From Ostrinia nubilalis (taxonomy: Eukaryota; Arthropoda; Insecta; Lepidoptera; Crambidae), in assembly GCF_963855985.1 (NCBI RefSeq), contig NC_087097.1, positions 8,589,001 to 8,653,000 of the forward strand: a stretch of 64,000 bases of DNA, read 5' to 3'. This document shows, piece after piece, positions 24,188 through 35,700 of the stretch. The position numbers and the translations under genes were made by a program. How positions within the stretch are numbered: position 1 is the stretch's first letter; each line of letters opens with the position of its first letter. The notes under the pieces are model-generated. The model was given only the letters and a program-made list of their open reading frames with translations. It was not told the origin of the DNA and did no database searches.

Positions 24188-24284
24188 CGTCACGTCACGC
24201 GGCCATTGATTGGCCATAAGGCGCGCCTTCTGGCCAATCACAGCACTTTTAAGCCGGTTGCACATGTTGTCGTAGACTCTCAGT
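24188..24284 (+). promoter_or_regulatory. palindromic CCAAT promoter-like cluster
   Basis: CGTCACGTCACG (two CRE-like halves, 24188-24199) is followed by a 34-bp near-perfect palindrome at 24207-24240. Its arms, TGATTGGCCA and TGGCCAATCA, are inverted CCAAT boxes around the core AAGGCGCGCCTT. About 40 bp further on lies an initiator TCAGT at 24280-24284. NF-Y is known to bind CCAAT boxes. Use as a second promoter of the plus-strand gene, or of another transcript, is inferred. Confidence 0.4.
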
Positions 24285-24761
24285 CGCTTTGTTTTTACAC
24301 AGTTGAATGTGTGTGTGGGAGCTGTGGTGGGGGAAATGTGGGGACACTGGTTCTCGTTGTAGTTACGCGCGACTTCATATGGGCACTTCTTCGAAATCGC
24401 ATTCTTCGGCTGATTCATATGGACAAATTTCAAATTCAATTTTAGGTTTGTAACATAGACTCATATGAAAATAGGTACACCCAATAACATATATTTGGAT
24501 AAGGGACTCGTTTTTGTAAAGTAGTTTTCAAGATATCGACGTTCAAATATTTTGTGCCCATATGAATCAGAATTTGTTACTTATTAATCAAAAATAGAAA
24601 TAAAATTTATGATATTTATGTACAATTGGCTCTAAATTAAGAAAATAATCATATTATTACAAAAACAATGATCTGTTGTTATGAAAAAATGCAACGATTC
24701 CACAATAATTCGTATAAAAACATTTTTTTGAAAGTTTAGTATACATCCATAATATTTTGTC

Positions 24762-25032
24762 ATCATCATAATCATTTCAACTGAACATAAGCCTCTCCCA
24801 ATGATTTCCATAATGACCGGTTGGTAGCGGCCTGCATCCTGCGCCTTCCTGTGGGAGGACGTTCTACACTGAGCTTGCCGGCACGTAACTTCCACTCCAG
24901 AAACGTGCTATCCCATCGGCCATCATTTCTGTATACTATGTGTCCTGCCCATTATCACTTCAGCTTGCTAAAACATCGGACTATGCCACCATGCGACTTT
25001 AGATCGTTTACGGATCTCCTCATTTCAGATTG
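24762..25032 (-). pseudogene. RTE-like LINE C-terminal relic
   Basis: On the minus strand, after an initial segment near KSHGGIVRCFSKLK, one reads WAGHIVYRNDGR, then FLEWKLRAGKLSVERPPTG, MQAATNRSLWKSLGEAYVQL and a 3' (ATG)n-like tail. This is the conserved carboxy-terminal order of lepidopteran RTE-like LINEs (KxxWAGH, RPPTRW, GGLCSA). At least one stop interrupts it and it is truncated. Confidence 0.75.
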
Positions 25033-25213
25033 ATTGCATAAAAAATCAAGCTTAGTCCACTCCATAGTACACTATGCAATTTTGTGGTTCGTAAGCCTAC
25101 AGTGAGAGGCCGCTTTTCAGTACAATTTGTCATCGCTGATAAACACACACTGGATGTAGACTTTCATCTTATGGCACTAAGGTATTTTAGATGATTACCG
25201 AGCTGTATCACTT

Positions 25214-25385
25214 ATCCAAGCTATCGTTGTTAAGACGTCCACCCACAAGGTGAAGAAGGTGAGATGAGCTTATAGAGGTTGTGGCAATGGCAATCAGTTA
25301 ATCTCGAAATCATTGGAGGCCTATGCTCAGCAGTATATTATTATGTGCCATGGACGCCGTAAGTGTAGCTGAAATAATAATAAAA
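25214..25385 (+). pseudogene. RTE-like LINE C-terminal relic
   Basis: Plus-strand translation reads LRRPPTR, a stop, then DELIEVVAMAIS, then SRNHWRPMLSS in a shifted frame. It is followed by AATAATAATAAAAATAAATA as a tail. It is a separate decayed insertion, opposite in orientation to the one at 24762. Confidence 0.65.
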
Positions 25386-25547
25386 ATAAATAAATCGTTG
25401 GCAATTTCATACAGCGTCATTTATCTACAAAATAAGCAACAAATATGCTTGTGTTATGGTTGCTAGCTTAACGGATATAACTACGTATTTACTGTTTAAA
25501 CACAAATTATTCTTAGCATAAAAATGATAATGTTTTTTTTATTCATA

Positions 25548-25605
25548 ACAAGACCGCAATCGCACCTGGTCTTAAGTGAGATGCAGTCTGGGATGTCATT
25601 CTTAG
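25548..25605 (-). mobile_element. LINE 3' sequence (CGCACCTGGTCTTAAGTGAG)
   Basis: CGCACCTGGTCTTAAGTGAG followed by ATGCAGTCTGGGATG resembles a widespread lepidopteran LINE 3' segment. A weak second copy is at about 56191-56210 (GTAGGATGCAGTCTAGGATG). The match is from memory of the family, and the orientation is uncertain. Confidence 0.4.
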
Positions 25606-26248
25606 TTAAAAAAACACTTTTTTGGTGCTTGAAAGACCAAAAACTAATTTATTTTGTGATTCATATAGGGCCCTGACCATATGAATCACGCACAGATAAA
25701 TCAGTTTTTTGCCTAAAATCGAGCAAAACTCGTCATACATACAGACTACAGTTTTGTCATTTTTCTACATGAATCTATAACCCAAAAGCATCACAAGGAA
25801 GACAGATTAGATTTTTAATGCAATAATGTAATTTTATAAAGTAGGCATTGTAATCAGCATGCCACCTGAACCAAGCACAGATGAATCAAGTATTTGCCTT
25901 CGTCACACCGGGTTCTAAGCCAACCAGCTCCACGTCTGCCTTCTAGCTCATCCGTTGCAAGATGGGCTTGCCTCCACGCCAGAAATCAGACTCTCATGAT
26001 TAAAACCTGACCAGTTATGGTCAAGAACAGCTCACGCCATATGAATCAGTATTTTATGCCGGACACTGCTTATTTATTTTTTTGCGAACAAACTAACTTT
26101 TTAATTAAAATTATGACACATTTTTTTTGTAGAAGGACAACTCATTAGCTTTGGAAATAATTTTAATTTATATTGATATATCAAAAGGAAAATGCTACAT
26201 CAACCATTTTGTTCCGGAAAATGGCTAACGGACACACCATATGAATCA

Positions 26249-27689
26249 GAGAATCACACTTCAAATATTTTTATTTTGTATAAAGACAGCAATTATGTCA
26301 AAAATGTAATTTGCTCCAGATAGGGCTATAGCTAAGCTATACGAAAAAAAATATTGCATGCCATTTTGTTAGTTGGTTACAGAACTATACCCAAAGACAT
26401 CGAAAATTTTGCCTCCGAAGAAATACCCATATCTATTCTCTTTCTATGATCTGAGAACGATAGTCATTTGTTTTATCCTTAGCTATTCATTAAAAGATTG
26501 CTAGTGTGATTATTTGTAAAATTCCTAGCGGAAAGTTTTTCTTTGTAAGCGGACGGGGCAAGTAAGTAATTGGTTTGCTATACTTTTCTTCTGAAGCTCA
26601 AAAAGTACCTACATTATTTTTTCCTTAAACATAAAACAAGCTGCAAACTTAAATTAGACAAAGTTCCTGCATTACAGTTTAGTACGACTGTCGCGCTACA
26701 TTGCGCGGTTACAAAATTGAAACGTTATACAATGTTGGACTACAAACCTCAAGTAATCCGAGTATTTCTAAAGAAAGGAGCACAAATGCGAAATGCATTC
26801 CTAGACTTACGTGGCCTGAAGACATGCACTCGTGGCAAACAATAAGGAGAAGAAGCAGGCTCATCCTCTAATACAGGTGGAGTACGAATATCTTCAGCAT
26901 TTTTTTTATTGGTTTATAGACTGTTGTTGTGTGTTTATAGCCTTACTAATCTTAAGGAGTCTCCCTACTTTAATTAAACCCTTAATCTTACGGTATAAAA
27001 CAAGAAAACTAACTTGTTATATTTATCAGTTCAAATTCGATTTTCTAGAAGTTTTAAGTCGCACTGACTCCAACTAAAGTCATGCTGCGCAGCGCAATTG
27101 AACGAACGTAAAAATGGATTCAGTCAAACTAATCTTACACGCCACTAAAATGAAGAAATTGACAAAAACTCCAATCACTTTTTTGTTTCACATGGCAAAG
27201 TTGAAGTGTGTTTGCCCAATGTAAAGAAAATTCTCGTCGTTTTCTTGCGGCGTTTTGTGTCCTGCAAGTGCCGTTATAAGGGCTGCAGTTTTTCAGTTTT
27301 CATTTGCTGGTGTCATGAAATTGCTGCATTTTCATACGTATGTGATTTGCTCATAAACCCTACTGTGTCAGTGTGCACTATGTGACAAAAGTCCTTCATG
27401 CAATGAGGTGGCCGCACCGGGCATGCACGGTGGCCATTGTTCGCAGACAAAGCACTCCGTACCCCGTCACACTATGAGGGACCACGAACTTCGAGGAGGA
27501 ACTTAAAAAACTTAAATGGAAGTATTCTACGAGCTCGCATTTTCTACGTCCGCTGATAAAATATTTCTAACGTTGCTAAGCCGGCACTCTGGTGTGAGTA
27601 TGTCCGTGAATAGAATGCAAGAATGTTGTGAATAAGAAGTGGTATAAAACTACAGATTTTTCTAAATATGGCTACTAAATGAGCAAACT
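26249..27689. other. non-coding, unassigned open frames
   Basis: A 91-codon plus-strand frame at 26570-26845 is rich in Lys and Leu, with no domain I recognise and no clear splice sites. A GC-richer patch with CAATGAGGTGGCCGCACCGG and a second GGTGGCC lies at 27404-27450. Neither is strong enough to call. Confidence 0.35.
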
Positions 27690-27782
27690 TGATCTTCACT
27701 GGTTGGATTTTTATTAGCGGTCAAGCTGTAGATCCTAGCTACATAGGTAGCAGCGGGGATCGAGAGATAGGATTAGTCCCGT
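27690..27782 (-). repeat. unnamed interspersed repeat D, copy 3
   Basis: Reverse complement carries CGGGACTAAT, CCGCTGCTACC, GTAGCTAGGATCTACAGC and TTGACCGC, followed by AACCAGTGAAG. It is the same order as copy 2 at 22131. Confidence 0.65.
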
Positions 27783-28577
27783 TTACTAAATCAGCACCTT
27801 TGCAATGCAATAACTGATAACAACATTTTGGTACCTTAACGTAAACCGTGCATGTGTAGTTTTTTTGTTTTCTACTAAAAAGGTCAACTCCTTTGCATCA
27901 AATCGATACCAATGATCTGTTGCAACGCGTTTCACGGGTTGTCTGTTCAATTACACACCTAATTAAAACTGTCTTCTAGCTCAAATTCCAACGACCTCAT
28001 GTAATGAATGCCGGGTAGGTATTGCCTACAGCACTGGTATTCCCACAGGGCGGGTGACTAAGCAGACGATATATTAATAGCAAATTGCATCGGCACCATA
28101 AAATACTTCCAATAGACTACAAAGCTAGTTATAATGTCATTGACCGAATATTGAGCGGACATGTAGCTACCCAGATCACTTGTGGGAAAAGATGAAGGGA
28201 CCCCAGTATTGATGACTCGAATAATGCAAACGCATGACCCTCATTTGTGACTTTTAGGTCAAATACATACAGACCGCGGTATCCGGGCGTGACTCACGTA
28301 GCAATGACAATGCACTCAATTTCAGGACAAATACTTTAGCGGTCGTTAATATTTTAATGTCTATTTTGGGCGATACACTGTTTAGTCTGAAACTTTTGAG
28401 GACTTAAAAATATTTTTTTGAAATATCGTGTCTGGGTAGACCTTTAATTATGGGCGATAAATTCTTACTTTATGGGTCTATAAAGTCGTTATAGAAAGAA
28501 AAAGAAATTGATTTCTCTGGTTAACATGACCCTCTTTTGAAAAATGCATCTTATGATAGAGTGGGCTACCTAAGTAA

Positions 28578-28769
28578 ACTCCGACAAACTTTACTTCGAC
28601 ATTACGTTACTCCGACATTTCTGAATATCGAAATGACTTTACTTCGACACTACACTACTCCGACAAAGGATATTCGCCTTTGTCTAAGTAGTGTAGTGTC
28701 GAAGTAAAGTCATGTCGATATTCAGTAGTGTCGGAGTAACGTAATGTCGAAGTAACGTTTGTCGGAGTT
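28578..28769. repeat. 190-bp palindrome of ACTCCGACA/ACTTCGACA units
   Basis: The left arm, 28578-28669, and right arm, 28677-28768, are inverted around a 7-base loop (ATATTCG), with few mismatches. Each arm is itself built of alternating TTACTTCGACA and TACTCCGACA units. It would form a long hairpin. It has no coding capacity and no clear target duplication. Confidence 0.85.
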
Positions 28770-30330
28770 CAGTTTTTGAGCCGATAGAGTGCAATAATAG
28801 TGCGGTCGTAATTGAATTAAAGACGTCGTTAAAATCATCTTATCACTACACTATTACCTTCTAAATAAATTGTTAAAAAATTTCCTGCTATTTAAAATCA
28901 GACAAAGCCGTGCATTCTTACCGCAATTAAGGAGCGATTCTTCCCGAATAGGCATTTCCATTTAGGCACGCCGTAATGCTGCTTGTTCTCCAGGATCGAT
29001 TGTCTAATGAGTCAGAGTCGACATGAGACTGCACTTGGCGGGCCGCTCACGGTGATGGATGACAAATAGCTTCTACATCCCTCGCCACGGACCGATGGCC
29101 TATGATTAAAACGTTCCTCCTTTTACGTTCCTTTTGCTTTCGTTCGCCGTTCGTTCTTGTTTGGAGTCAATTGACTATCGATTTATGTGTCTTGGCTGGC
29201 TTTGGGACAATTGGACCGTTTGAAAGTGATCCAACTCATAAGCTGATGAAATTTGAGCACAAATCAACTGTATGACAAACATATCAAGTGGGTTACTAAT
29301 TTTTTGAAATTACGTAAGTAAAGCTTCCTACATCAGTCTAATAAAAAATAAAGCACTTATCCCAAATACGGTACCTTAATGAATTGCTTTTAATAAGATC
29401 TTGTTTTTACATCACGTGTTGGTTATTTTTCTTTTCCTATAACCTAATACTTGGTATCTCCCCAGTCATTAGTCATATTGTCTTTTTACCATAACTTCAA
29501 TATTACTTGCGTAACAAGAATACTTTCATGAATAGAGAAAAATGTATCTCATGCCAACTTTCTTAGGGTGATGAACGAATATTATATAGAAGTATAAGTA
29601 GGAAGGCTTCCAACTCAATATCCTGTATGTAAGCATGTTTAAAACCCACTTGATATACCACGTAAATCCAGTCCAATGACAAAACCCAGTATGTATCTGT
29701 CAAAATTAGCTACTAGCTCATTATCATAGGAATTTTAGTTTACTGCTGTGTTATATGCCACGAGTTTTAAAGGAATTAGAGCAGTTATAATGATGCGGCA
29801 TGTCCTTGATTTTTAATCAGTTATTAACTACATGAAAAATACGTCATCTTTGTTGTGGTACACGAGTGGTAAAATTACAGAAATTGATTGTATGTATGGG
29901 GATGCGATTTTCATATTATTATTAATAATGTAACAGTTCTATGATTCTCATTCTCTCCTACGTCTATACAGGGTGTTTAAAGAGTATTTTGGCTCGGTTA
30001 CATCCTGAAATCGATACTTCGACAGTTTGAATACTGCGTCACCGCAAACACATGACTCACTTCCATTCTCTCGAGTGATTTGTTTTCTGTCTACAGTTTG
30101 GTGATAAAGTGACACTTTTGATAAACGTCGAGGGGATGTGGTTTCCTAATAGAAAGTAGTTCAAATCACTCTGCTAGTAGGACAATTCGATGGGGTATGT
30201 CTTCATAAAGATAAAAAATTGTTATAACGACCTATTACCATACTTAAGTTTTGTTATGTTTCACTGTGAATTACAATTAGAAAGATACTTTTGTAAAGTG
30301 TGGCTGGCTACTTTAGATAGGTAAGGTAAG
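28770..30330. other. non-coding, no firm feature
   Basis: A GC-richer patch at about 28970-29110 contains an AP-1-like TGAGTCA (29008). TACAGGGTGTTTAAAGAG at 29967-29984 resembles a Tc1/mariner-type terminus, but I find no partner end. Nothing else is supported. Confidence 0.35.
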
Positions 30331-31290
30331 TGCCCCCTACTTCGGTATATTAAGGCACTTACGACTTTAACATTTTATTTAAAAATAACCAAGCATGATA
30401 TCAGTATGAAAGCTTTTGTATGCTAAACCTTGGTCTTTTGACAGTAACTTAATACATAAATTATAGGTATACAGTTTGAACTTTTTTTAATATTAATTGT
30501 TCTGCGGACCTCTTGTTTGGATCCTGTTTCGTGATAAAATTTTGCTCTGATTCTAAGTTCGTGAACTCATGTCCCCTATTTCGGGATAAGGTTTTATGGA
30601 TCGAGTTAGGATATTTTAATAATGATTAAGGGTTTAATAATTTAAACACGAAAATATACATTTAGAATAAATGAATTGTGTGAAATTGACGATATTACTT
30701 ACCTGAAATAATTTATGAGAAATAATGTGAGTCTAACTAGGTACGTACCTACGTATAAAATTTAGATTTGTTAATTCTAACAATATGTGAAAATATTTAT
30801 ACAACCATTAGAAATGTGGGGGGGCTGCAACACCCCCCCCCCCCCCCCTTCGTACCCATAAAATTTTGATTTGTTATTTCTGACGATAAGTATGTGAAAA
30901 TATATATACAAGCCATTAGAAATGTGGGGGGAGGGGGCTTGTGTCAATTAACTATTATCTATCCCATATATTACACAAATAAATAAAGATAAATAAAACA
31001 AATCGAATTAAAACCAAAATTGCACTGGTAGTACTTATGCTAATTTATCTTAAAATTGGTCATTTATGTGAACTTCAAACTCGTGTCATATTAATTCTAG
31101 TGAACGAAACATATACCGAATTTAGGTCATGAGAAACTTAAATAAATGCATCATTTGTTTCATAACTTACATTTCAATTATCATAAATAATTATTTAAAA
31201 ACCAAGCATCACAATGTTATCCATAATATCCTTGATTCGGTAGTGTCACGAAATAGGGGACACCCGAAAAATAATGTGTACGCTATTTCG
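30331..31290. repeat. region with CCCCTATTTCG motifs
   Basis: Related words occur at about 30333 (GCCCCCTACTTCGGTAT), 30572 (GTCCCCTATTTCGGGAT) and inverted at 31246 (CACGAAATAGGGGACAC). A shorter form, GCTATTTCGTGA, is at about 31283. The outer pair is in opposite orientations, which suggests the two ends of a degenerate element of about 950 bp. No transposase frame is seen. Confidence 0.45.
30744..30938. repeat. duplicated block with G7 and C16 runs
   Basis: The unit 30744-30825 (CGTACCTACGTATAAAATTT ... TAGAAATGTGGGGGGGCT) is repeated with changes at 30851-30938. Between them lies a 16-base C run (30833-30848) facing a 7-base G run (30818-30824) across CTGCAACA, so the strand can fold back. 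This is a likely assembly or sequencing trouble spot. Confidence 0.8.
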
Positions 31291-31299
31291 TGAGTCAAT

Positions 31300-33400
31300 T
31301 AATCGCAATTTTAAAGGAATTTTACGTTTTCTTATAACTTTTTTCTAAGCCAAATCAATTGTCAAGAAACACATGAAACCACTATTACAAGTTTTATTCA
31401 AATGGGCGTTCCTTCGCCTTTCTATAAGCTTAAGAAGTTGGAGCACTAACCTTAGGGTGAGAGCAACCTTTGCACGCCATACGGCTGTTTTTGGCTCTCT
31501 GAGCGTTTGAAGTTTCGTATAGCTCTCATTTTTGGCGCCACAATGTTGGTACTTGGTTTTTTAGATAGCTTAAATAATAGAGTTTTTGTAGTAATGAAGA
31601 ATTTTTATAAATAATATTCCATTTGCTTATTATTTGAGCTAGAAAAAAAACTTACGAACTTACGTACTATCACGAACTAGTAGCCGTTTACCTTATACTG
31701 TTAAATAAATATCTTCCGCCAAATTACTGAGAAAATCAGCTTAAAACCACATCATTTACATTCCTATCAAATTACTCAAACAACTGGTTTAATTGTGATA
31801 CTGACTTAAAAGTCACTTATCGAAAACAATCAACAAGCTTAAATCTGTTTAGATATTTTGCGGTAAGTTAAAGGTTGAAAACGTATTTAGAATTTATTAT
31901 AAAGTCAAGATAAAAGTTGATTCTGAAGTGTTTCTATGAATTGCTGTTGTTCTGAGAATATTCCCTATAAATGCTGGAAAAAGCGGCCTCTTTTTCTAAT
32001 AACCAACTCCTTCTTATCTCACGTATTTTGTGATATTGGATTTGGCTGTTACACATCTCTATAATTTTTTTAAAACTTTTGTCAACCTGACCGTCGATGC
32101 AACCCTGTCCGAACGTCAAGCGATTAAATGAAATGTAACCAAATGATAATTTAATCGTCACCTCATCATCATAAAATAAAAATTTAAATATTAATATAAA
32201 GTAAGTGCTAAATAATAAAATCCCATGTAAATACTACCCAATTCAAGCAATGTTTAGATTGACCAAACTAGCAGAAACAAAACCCAAAGATCTGGGATTG
32301 ATCGTCAACTTCCACAGGTCATAGAGTCCACAAGATGTTATTCAAGCCCTCAATGTGCAATAACCAGTCATTAATATACGATTTGGACATTACTCTCAAT
32401 CCCGAGTCGTTAATTTTTTACGCGTCTTACTTCCAGTTATTTTAAAATTACTTAATATCATTTTGATCTTTGGATCGCTAATAGCCTAACCCAGGTAGTA
32501 AAGTGACGTCACGTCGCACATGACTATGTCAAGCGCAGGCGTGTTAATGTTCTCTCTCAACCGTTTATACTAAATGCTTAAGAAAATCCTTGGAAAGTCC
32601 TTTGTTGTTTTGATCGTTTTGTGTTTCTCGCTGGATGAGACTCCAATGGGGATGTATGGGTGAGATAGCTTTGTGTGGTGCGAGCAATGGCTGACAGCGA
32701 TACGGCTTTAAAATGCTTTTTAAATGTTTTACGGATTTCTTTGAGACAAAGATCTGATTGTTATTTCTTCAGCTGTTTTGCTGCATAAAGCATTTAAAGG
32801 CTTTATATCTTTTCAAGGAACAATGACTGCACCTTTTCTGGCTATAACAGTACAGTTGGATCCAATATATTCAATCTTCCAAAAAGGCTTAGTCATATTT
32901 AGACTAATCTATGTGACTCGTCATAATTAGGTGTTTTTATTATGACTCATTTCAAGTTGGAGCAGACGTTGTTGTTTCATAGACTATGGGTTTTCTCCAC
33001 ATACTTTTTAGTAATTTGCCAAATACGACTCGACTATTGATTTGTTGCGGCTAATGGATCGAGAGTGCTGCCAAATTATGTTACCTACATAGGTGATTAT
33101 TGTAGTAAATGCTTTTAAAGCTAACTCTGAGGAAATTATTGGTGGGAAAACCCAAACATGTTGTGATAATCACTAAGAAGAATTTGGAACGTAAAAATAC
33201 CAATAAATATTATGTTTATTTAAGTTTTGCCTCAATAATATAACCACACATAATTATTCTAATATGTTTAATTAACTAGACTTTAAAAGTGGAGGCTCAT
33301 ATTGTAATGATTGACTAAAGTTCTTGTTTAGTAGCAATTAAAACTTGCTTTGTAGTTTGGTCGACTCTTACCCCGTAAAACTCAAATTCTTTAATATTAT
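31300..33400. other. AT-rich non-coding sequence
   Basis: No gene, RNA or repeat boundary is supported. The 75-codon minus-strand frame at 31934-32161 has no motif I recognise. Confidence 0.4.
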
Positions 33401-33404
33401 GTAG

Positions 33405-33475
33405 GATTTTCAGGGACTTTTAATCGTCCTTGCCCTGCTACCACTTTGGGACAACATAAAGGCTGTTCAAGCAAC
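33405..33475 (-). mobile_element. weak LINE 3' relic (GCTACCACTTTGGGAC)
   Basis: CGTCCTTGCCCTGCTACCAC followed by TTTGGGACAA parallels TGCCCTACCACCACTTCGGG in the better copy at 43.9 kb. The relic is degenerate and its borders are uncertain. Confidence 0.4.
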
Positions 33476-33515
33476 ATCTCCCTACAGTCGTCTCACGGTC
33501 AAAGCTTTAGTATAA

Positions 33516-33663
33516 TGCCTGGTTTCCACCGAAGCACAGAGGAACCCCTGTCCTTTTGAATAACCAATCAGATTACCGAATCGAAACTGGACATAGTGGT
33601 GAAGTAGAAATCTGGTTATTCAAACACATTTTCTCTTCTCTCCGCTTTGGTGGAAACCGGGCC
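33516..33663. mobile_element. MITE family F (TGCCTGGTTTCCACC)
   Basis: The ends TGCCTGGTTTCCACCGAAGC and TTGGTGGAAACCGGGCC are inverted, and the arms continue inward through GAATAACCAATCAGATT / AATCTGGTTATTC, making most of the 148 bp palindromic. TAA flanks both ends (33513-33515 and 33664-33666), a TWA target duplication. Confidence 0.85.
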
Positions 33664-33893
33664 TAAAAGTAATCGAATAGTTTTCTTTAGTCGACGTATC
33701 GAATCAAGTCCGACAAATCGATTTGAGTCGGATAGATATTTGGTAATATACTCTCCACGCTGACCAATCTTTCTGGCTAGCTTGGGAAGTGTAAACCAAA
33801 TCCTCAATTTGCTTCTGGCACATTAGAGAGGGTCGTCTCCTGCAGCAAAGGAGACTAAATGTCTTGATTATGAGATATTTGGTATATAGGTGA

Positions 33894-34100
33894 CTAGTGG
33901 CCGCCTGCGACTTCGTACGCGTGGGTGGACCCAGTTTTACCCCATTAGTAGTGGAGTTTTATAAAATCCGTTCTTAGCGAGCACCTACGTTCTAGAAGGA
34001 TGCAAAATTTAAGACTCCTAGCACTTGTAGTTTTTGAGATTTCGTGATGAGTGATCTGTCAATCAGTCACCTTTCGCTTGTATAAAATAAATATAGTATA
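33894..34100 (-). mobile_element. Lep1-like Helitron, minus orientation
   Basis: On the minus strand the 3' end reads CGTACGAAGTCGCAGGCGGC then CACTAG next to T, the CTAG|T ending of Lep1-like Helitrons. Internal GTGACTGATTGACAG corresponds to the GACTGACTGAC segment of the 37.4 kb copy. The 5' border is approximate. No Rep/helicase is encoded. Confidence 0.7.
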
Positions 34101-35435
34101 CCTAGTTTCTGAGCAAAATCCGCTTCTGATCATATATTGAGCCACCACACTAGTGTAGGTGAGTCGCATTCGTGCGTCGAGAACAATGCACCCGGCGCAA
34201 TGCCACTTGCAAGGACTTTCTTTCCTACGTTTGACACGGATATATCACAAAGAAAACGTCATTTGCAATTCGCTGGCGGTAATATTACACGAGTAATGTG
34301 CTTCTAGAATTACCTATAGACTGATGGTTTTGTTCGTATTGATTTTTAAGTTTTGAGAAAGGAGACAACTTATTAGGACATCAATCGTTACAGAAGATAC
34401 CTGGGCACTCGTAGCCGTTTTACTAAATATTGTCCAATTTTCCAGCGCCGTCAAAACCTTTAAACTGAAAACAATCTTTTCCACGTGTTTTCTGTTAATA
34501 TTATTATACATCAGATAAGATTTAATACGTTATAGTTCTGTAAAATAATAATCTCTTGACTTTTACGCATCGATAAACCATCTAATAAAAGTCACGCGCA
34601 AAACATAAAGCAGTAACTATTTAATTCTAGACAGTAAATGTAGGCACAAAAAGATAGCTATTTGCTCTTTAAGACAGCGCTCCGTGTAATCACATTAAGT
34701 GACGTGGAATTTGAGGAATTCAGTTGCCTCCGCAAACGCACCAAGTGTGGAATTCAATAAAAGGGTCGCCGTCTATCCGGTAAACTAAAGTGAGAATTAT
34801 ACGTTTCCAGAAATAAAGAAAAAACTATCCTGTGTAAAGTAGGGATCCCTCTGTCTGTTGTAACTTTTCGCTCGGAATTACTTACGACCGACAAGGGGAA
34901 AACAAACTACGAAAACAATATAACGTGTTGCGTTCGTAGACTTCGTAGCCCTTTTCTGTTCGGGATCAATGTAGATCACTCCCATATTCAACTCTGTGAT
35001 TTGCAAGTTAAAAACAATTGCCATCTCTGAATGGAGGCGGATAGATATTGTGGTGCCGTCGGAATGAAAAGTGAACCTATCTTTTTCATATGCATAGGTA
35101 GATGTTTTTCATTGGGAACGGTACAATAGTGTTGCTATGTGTGCAAACGCTTGTGTAGGTTTACCGTCTTTATGTAGCTTGCAAACGTTGAAAAAATTCA
35201 GTGTAGTCTGTAGAGAATGGGATTGAGTTCTAGGCTCTAGCTCTAGGGGTTTATTCTGAGTTTCGTACATAAGAGCAGTACTTAAGGTAAATTACGAACA
35301 ATCTGCTTTCACTGCAAATTTTGTAAGTTTTTGATTCATAGTTTTATTGGTTGATTCATTTGTAATTTTAATTCCATTTTGAAAAAAATATAGAATAATT
35401 GCTCCATTCAAATAGTTTTAAAAACTGGTTTATGT
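34101..35435. other. non-coding, no feature seen
   Basis: Short open frames only. No supported repeat border, exon or RNA gene. Confidence 0.4.
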
Positions 35436-35700
35436 TTGAATTTCAAACGTCCCCGCAAAACGTTCTGGAACGGCATTAAACTGGGAATTGCTGCACAAAC
35501 ACGGGGGCGAGAGAAAAATCTCACAAAAACTCGACGCAAACTCGAATTAAATAGTCGTATCTCTCTAGTGACAGTGGGAATCCATCAGCGGGCGATTGCC
35601 GCGATAACCCCCCGGGCCCCGCGCCGCGGAAAATAAATCGTAATTTGATAGCGCCCTCTCGCGGACCGTCATCGATAGAAAATGTTTGGAAAAATGCACT
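35436..35700. promoter_or_regulatory. GC-rich patch with CTCF-like motif
   Basis: An abrupt GC-rich island (CCCCCCGGGCCCCGCGCCGC at about 35608-35627) is followed by ATAGCGCCCTCTCGCGG at 35648-35664. This fits the general animal CTCF consensus TAGCGCCMYCTRSTGG except near its end. Opposing open frames cross the island, but none has recognisable domains. A regulatory or insulator role is inferred from the motif alone. Confidence 0.35.

Larger units (their letters stand above)
24411..26248. repeat. six dispersed CCATATGAATCA motifs
   Basis: Exact copies are at 24411-24422 (minus), 24558-24569, 25677-25688, 26037-26048 and 26237-26248 (plus). A one-mismatch copy is at 25657-25668 (minus), paired head to head with the 25677 copy around GGGCCC. 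The spacing is irregular. Such clusters occur as subterminal transposase-binding repeats or as binding sites for a host factor. I cannot tell which. Confidence 0.6.

Noticed and set aside
26570..26845. 91-codon Lys/Leu-rich frame
   Set aside because: No motif, no acceptor or strong start context; length is possible by chance in this much sequence.
29967..29984. TACAGGGTGTTTAAAGAG as a transposon terminus
   Set aside because: No inverted partner found within 2 kb, so it may be a lone word.
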